Source of the DNA: Cyclostephanos tholiformis
Taxonomy: Eukaryota > Bacillariophyta > Thalassiosirophyceae > Thalassiosirales > Thalassiosiraceae
NCBI GenBank assembly: GCA_036939975.1
Contig: JALLPB010000308.1
Location: forward strand, 1 to 17,928
DNA: 17,928 bases
Direction: 5' to 3'
Under the pieces are notes generated by a model, which saw nothing but the letters and a program-made list of their open reading frames with translations, was not told the DNA's origin and did no database searches. A program made the position numbers and the translations under genes. Of this stretch, positions 16,667 through 17,928 are shown in pieces (the first letter of the stretch is position 1; each line of letters begins with the position of its first letter).

Positions 16667-17928
16667 TCAATCGTCACACGCTTGCACATGGAAACCAAAG
16701 CAAATCCTGCAAAGGGCTTTTGAAGAATCACATTGGCAATACTCCCTTGTAAGCTCGCTGCAATTGGAGCACTTATGGCGGCTGTAGGGCTGATTGATCT
16801 TATTAAATTTGCGTGTGTACGGGTTCCAATTTCCAGCATTCTTTGGCCGCTTTTTATACACATGTACGGTGCTGCTTTTGCGCTTACGCCGAATTGGAGA
16901 GTTAGGTGCCACTGCCTCCACATCCAACTTGTTTGTCATCATCAGTTTTGCCAGATTTTTCCAAAATGTGAGCGTTGGCATGGCCGTTTCCTTTCTCGCG
17001 CGGGCCCTTGCCTGTCCTGCATTTACCTCTGCAATCGAGCAAAGAAAAGTAAACTGCCGATTTGGCCACCATTTTGTCTTCCAAACTTGCTCAAGCCCAA
17101 TCGGATCATGCCGACGATTGTTGACATCGTCCACCCAATGCTTTGCACGGTTGTGGCGGCTGAACGGCTCGGCATATTTGAACGACTTCCACTGTCCGTC
17201 AATGAGCCTGTATGTCACGTGATCCTGAATTTCGTCAAGGACCCTGAGTGTTGACATAATCTTTGTGACATAGTCACAATCCTTTGTGCAGTGAACAAAG
17301 AAACGCTTACCTTCCATCTCCTGCACAAAAGACTCCGTGTGGCCCAATGGCTTTGTATTCATGTAGTTGTCAATGTAATCGCCGGGTACGCCAGCCGGCC
17401 AATACTTTCTCTTCTTTATGAGGAACTGACCAAACACTCCAGCGTCGTGCAAGGCAAGGACTCCCTTCGTCACACAGAAGCCACTGTCTCCCGTCATGAC
17501 CTTACCTGTGCGATGGATTGGTTTGGTCATCTTGAGAAGAGTATGGACTGTTGGCGTCTTTGGATACTTGCGCTCCCACTCAGACTCAAAGGCAAACTTT
17601 CCATCCGGCCTCTTCGGATGATCTTTCCCCTCAACAAGCTTGACTCACCACATAATGAATTTGCCGCCGTCGCCGTCAGCAATTGAGTGATACTCGTTGC
17701 CGAATGGGTGCGGCTTCCAAGGGAGGGTCATCAACCCTGGACAGAACTTGTTCATCCACGAGTTCATTGACTCGTCAATGCAGTTCATCCACGTTGGTGT
17801 GTATTCCTGCTCGTAGTGCTTGTTGAATTTGTATATCATCTGGCGAACTTCGTGGAACTTGTCAACAAACAGGATGGGCGCCGGCTGGTCAGTGTATTGG
17901 ATTGAATACGTAATCTCGAGGAACCTTT
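16667..17928 (-). pseudogene. piggyBac-like transposase, catalytic and Cys-rich part, one stop, runs off the window
   Basis: One minus frame reads from the window end (17927) to the TGA at 16667-16669, broken only by a TGA at 17645-17647 between MW and VKLVEGKD. Upstream of that stop: FVDKFHEVRQMIYKFNKHYE, then the first catalytic-type Asp in IDESMNSWMNKF (DES at 17769-17777). Downstream: second Asp in TGDSGFCVTKGV (17486-17488) followed by LIKKRKYWPAGVPG; third in HWVDDVNNRR (Asp at 17129-17131); WWPNRQFTFLCSIAEVNA; and a C-terminal Cys-rich domain CSNC...YCQC...CRIC...H...C that resembles the zinc-binding tail of piggyBac transposases. The position of the fourth piggyBac Asp appears to be Asn. 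The N-terminus lies beyond the window. The DES region differs strongly from that of the plus-strand copy, so the two are from different families, not halves of one gene. The stop fits a CGA-to-TGA transition; apart from it the frame is intact, so decay is recent or the stop is polymorphic. Confidence 0.85.

Noticed and set aside
13639..17647. TGA recoded as an amino acid, because both transposase relics are interrupted by TGA
   Set aside because: The Ca2+-ATPase ends in TGA at its expected length, and both relics carry other damage or a simple transition; ordinary decay is enough.
13549..17928. One piggyBac-like gene split into N-terminal and C-terminal halves by rearrangement
   Set aside because: Both pieces include the first catalytic-Asp region and differ strongly there, so they are separate families.

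Overview
The window looks like nuclear DNA of a photosynthetic stramenopile, most likely a diatom. The clues are: (i) an intron-less gene for a two-helix membrane protein resembling the cyanobacterial/plastid DUF3082 family, with a signal peptide ending in an ASAFAP-like Ala|Phe site; (ii) an intron-less SERCA-type Ca2+-ATPase with an ER dilysine tail; (iii) two remnants of piggyBac-like transposases with the Cys-rich C-terminus; and (iv) AT-rich, transposon-littered spacers between GC-rich genes. The species cannot be named from the sequence.

Layout. 1-890: AT-rich DNA, three 28-bp palindromic tandem repeats, then a frameshifted coding relic with an acidic C-terminus. 940-1000: six TGTAAC boxes, three of them at exact 14-bp spacing, just upstream of the plastid-protein gene (1063-2043), which is followed 4 nt after its stop by a 10-bp-stem hairpin. 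3241-5989: two diverged copies (A 3245-4593, B 4872-5985) of one transposon family with 26-bp terminal inverted repeats. A is flanked by TTAA on both sides and carries a nested 257-bp MITE with a TA duplication. Without the nested element A is 1090 bp, against 1114 bp for B. Both copies end in a subterminal hairpin that has changed in a compensatory way. 5986-6620: a TGTTG-rich simple repeat apparently split by another candidate MITE. 6600-8193: gene-free DNA upstream of the Ca2+-ATPase (8194-11337). 11338-12488: no gene seen. 12489-13202 (minus): a coding relic with five in-frame stops but no frameshift. 13230-15459: a piggyBac-like element remnant between 19-bp inverted repeats containing TTAA; its transposase is broken by a stop and a homopolymer frameshift and truncated at a 176-bp tandem duplication. 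15351-15527: a foldback palindrome. 16667-17928 (minus): the catalytic and Cys-rich part of a second, different piggyBac-like transposase, running off the window end and interrupted by one TGA.

Only two genes look intact: the plastid membrane protein and the Ca2+ pump. They are on the same strand, far apart, and nothing suggests joint function. The rest is mainly a transposon graveyard. Its best candidate for something undescribed is the TTAA-flanked A/B family with its covarying terminal hairpin and 180-bp (60-codon) internal repeats.
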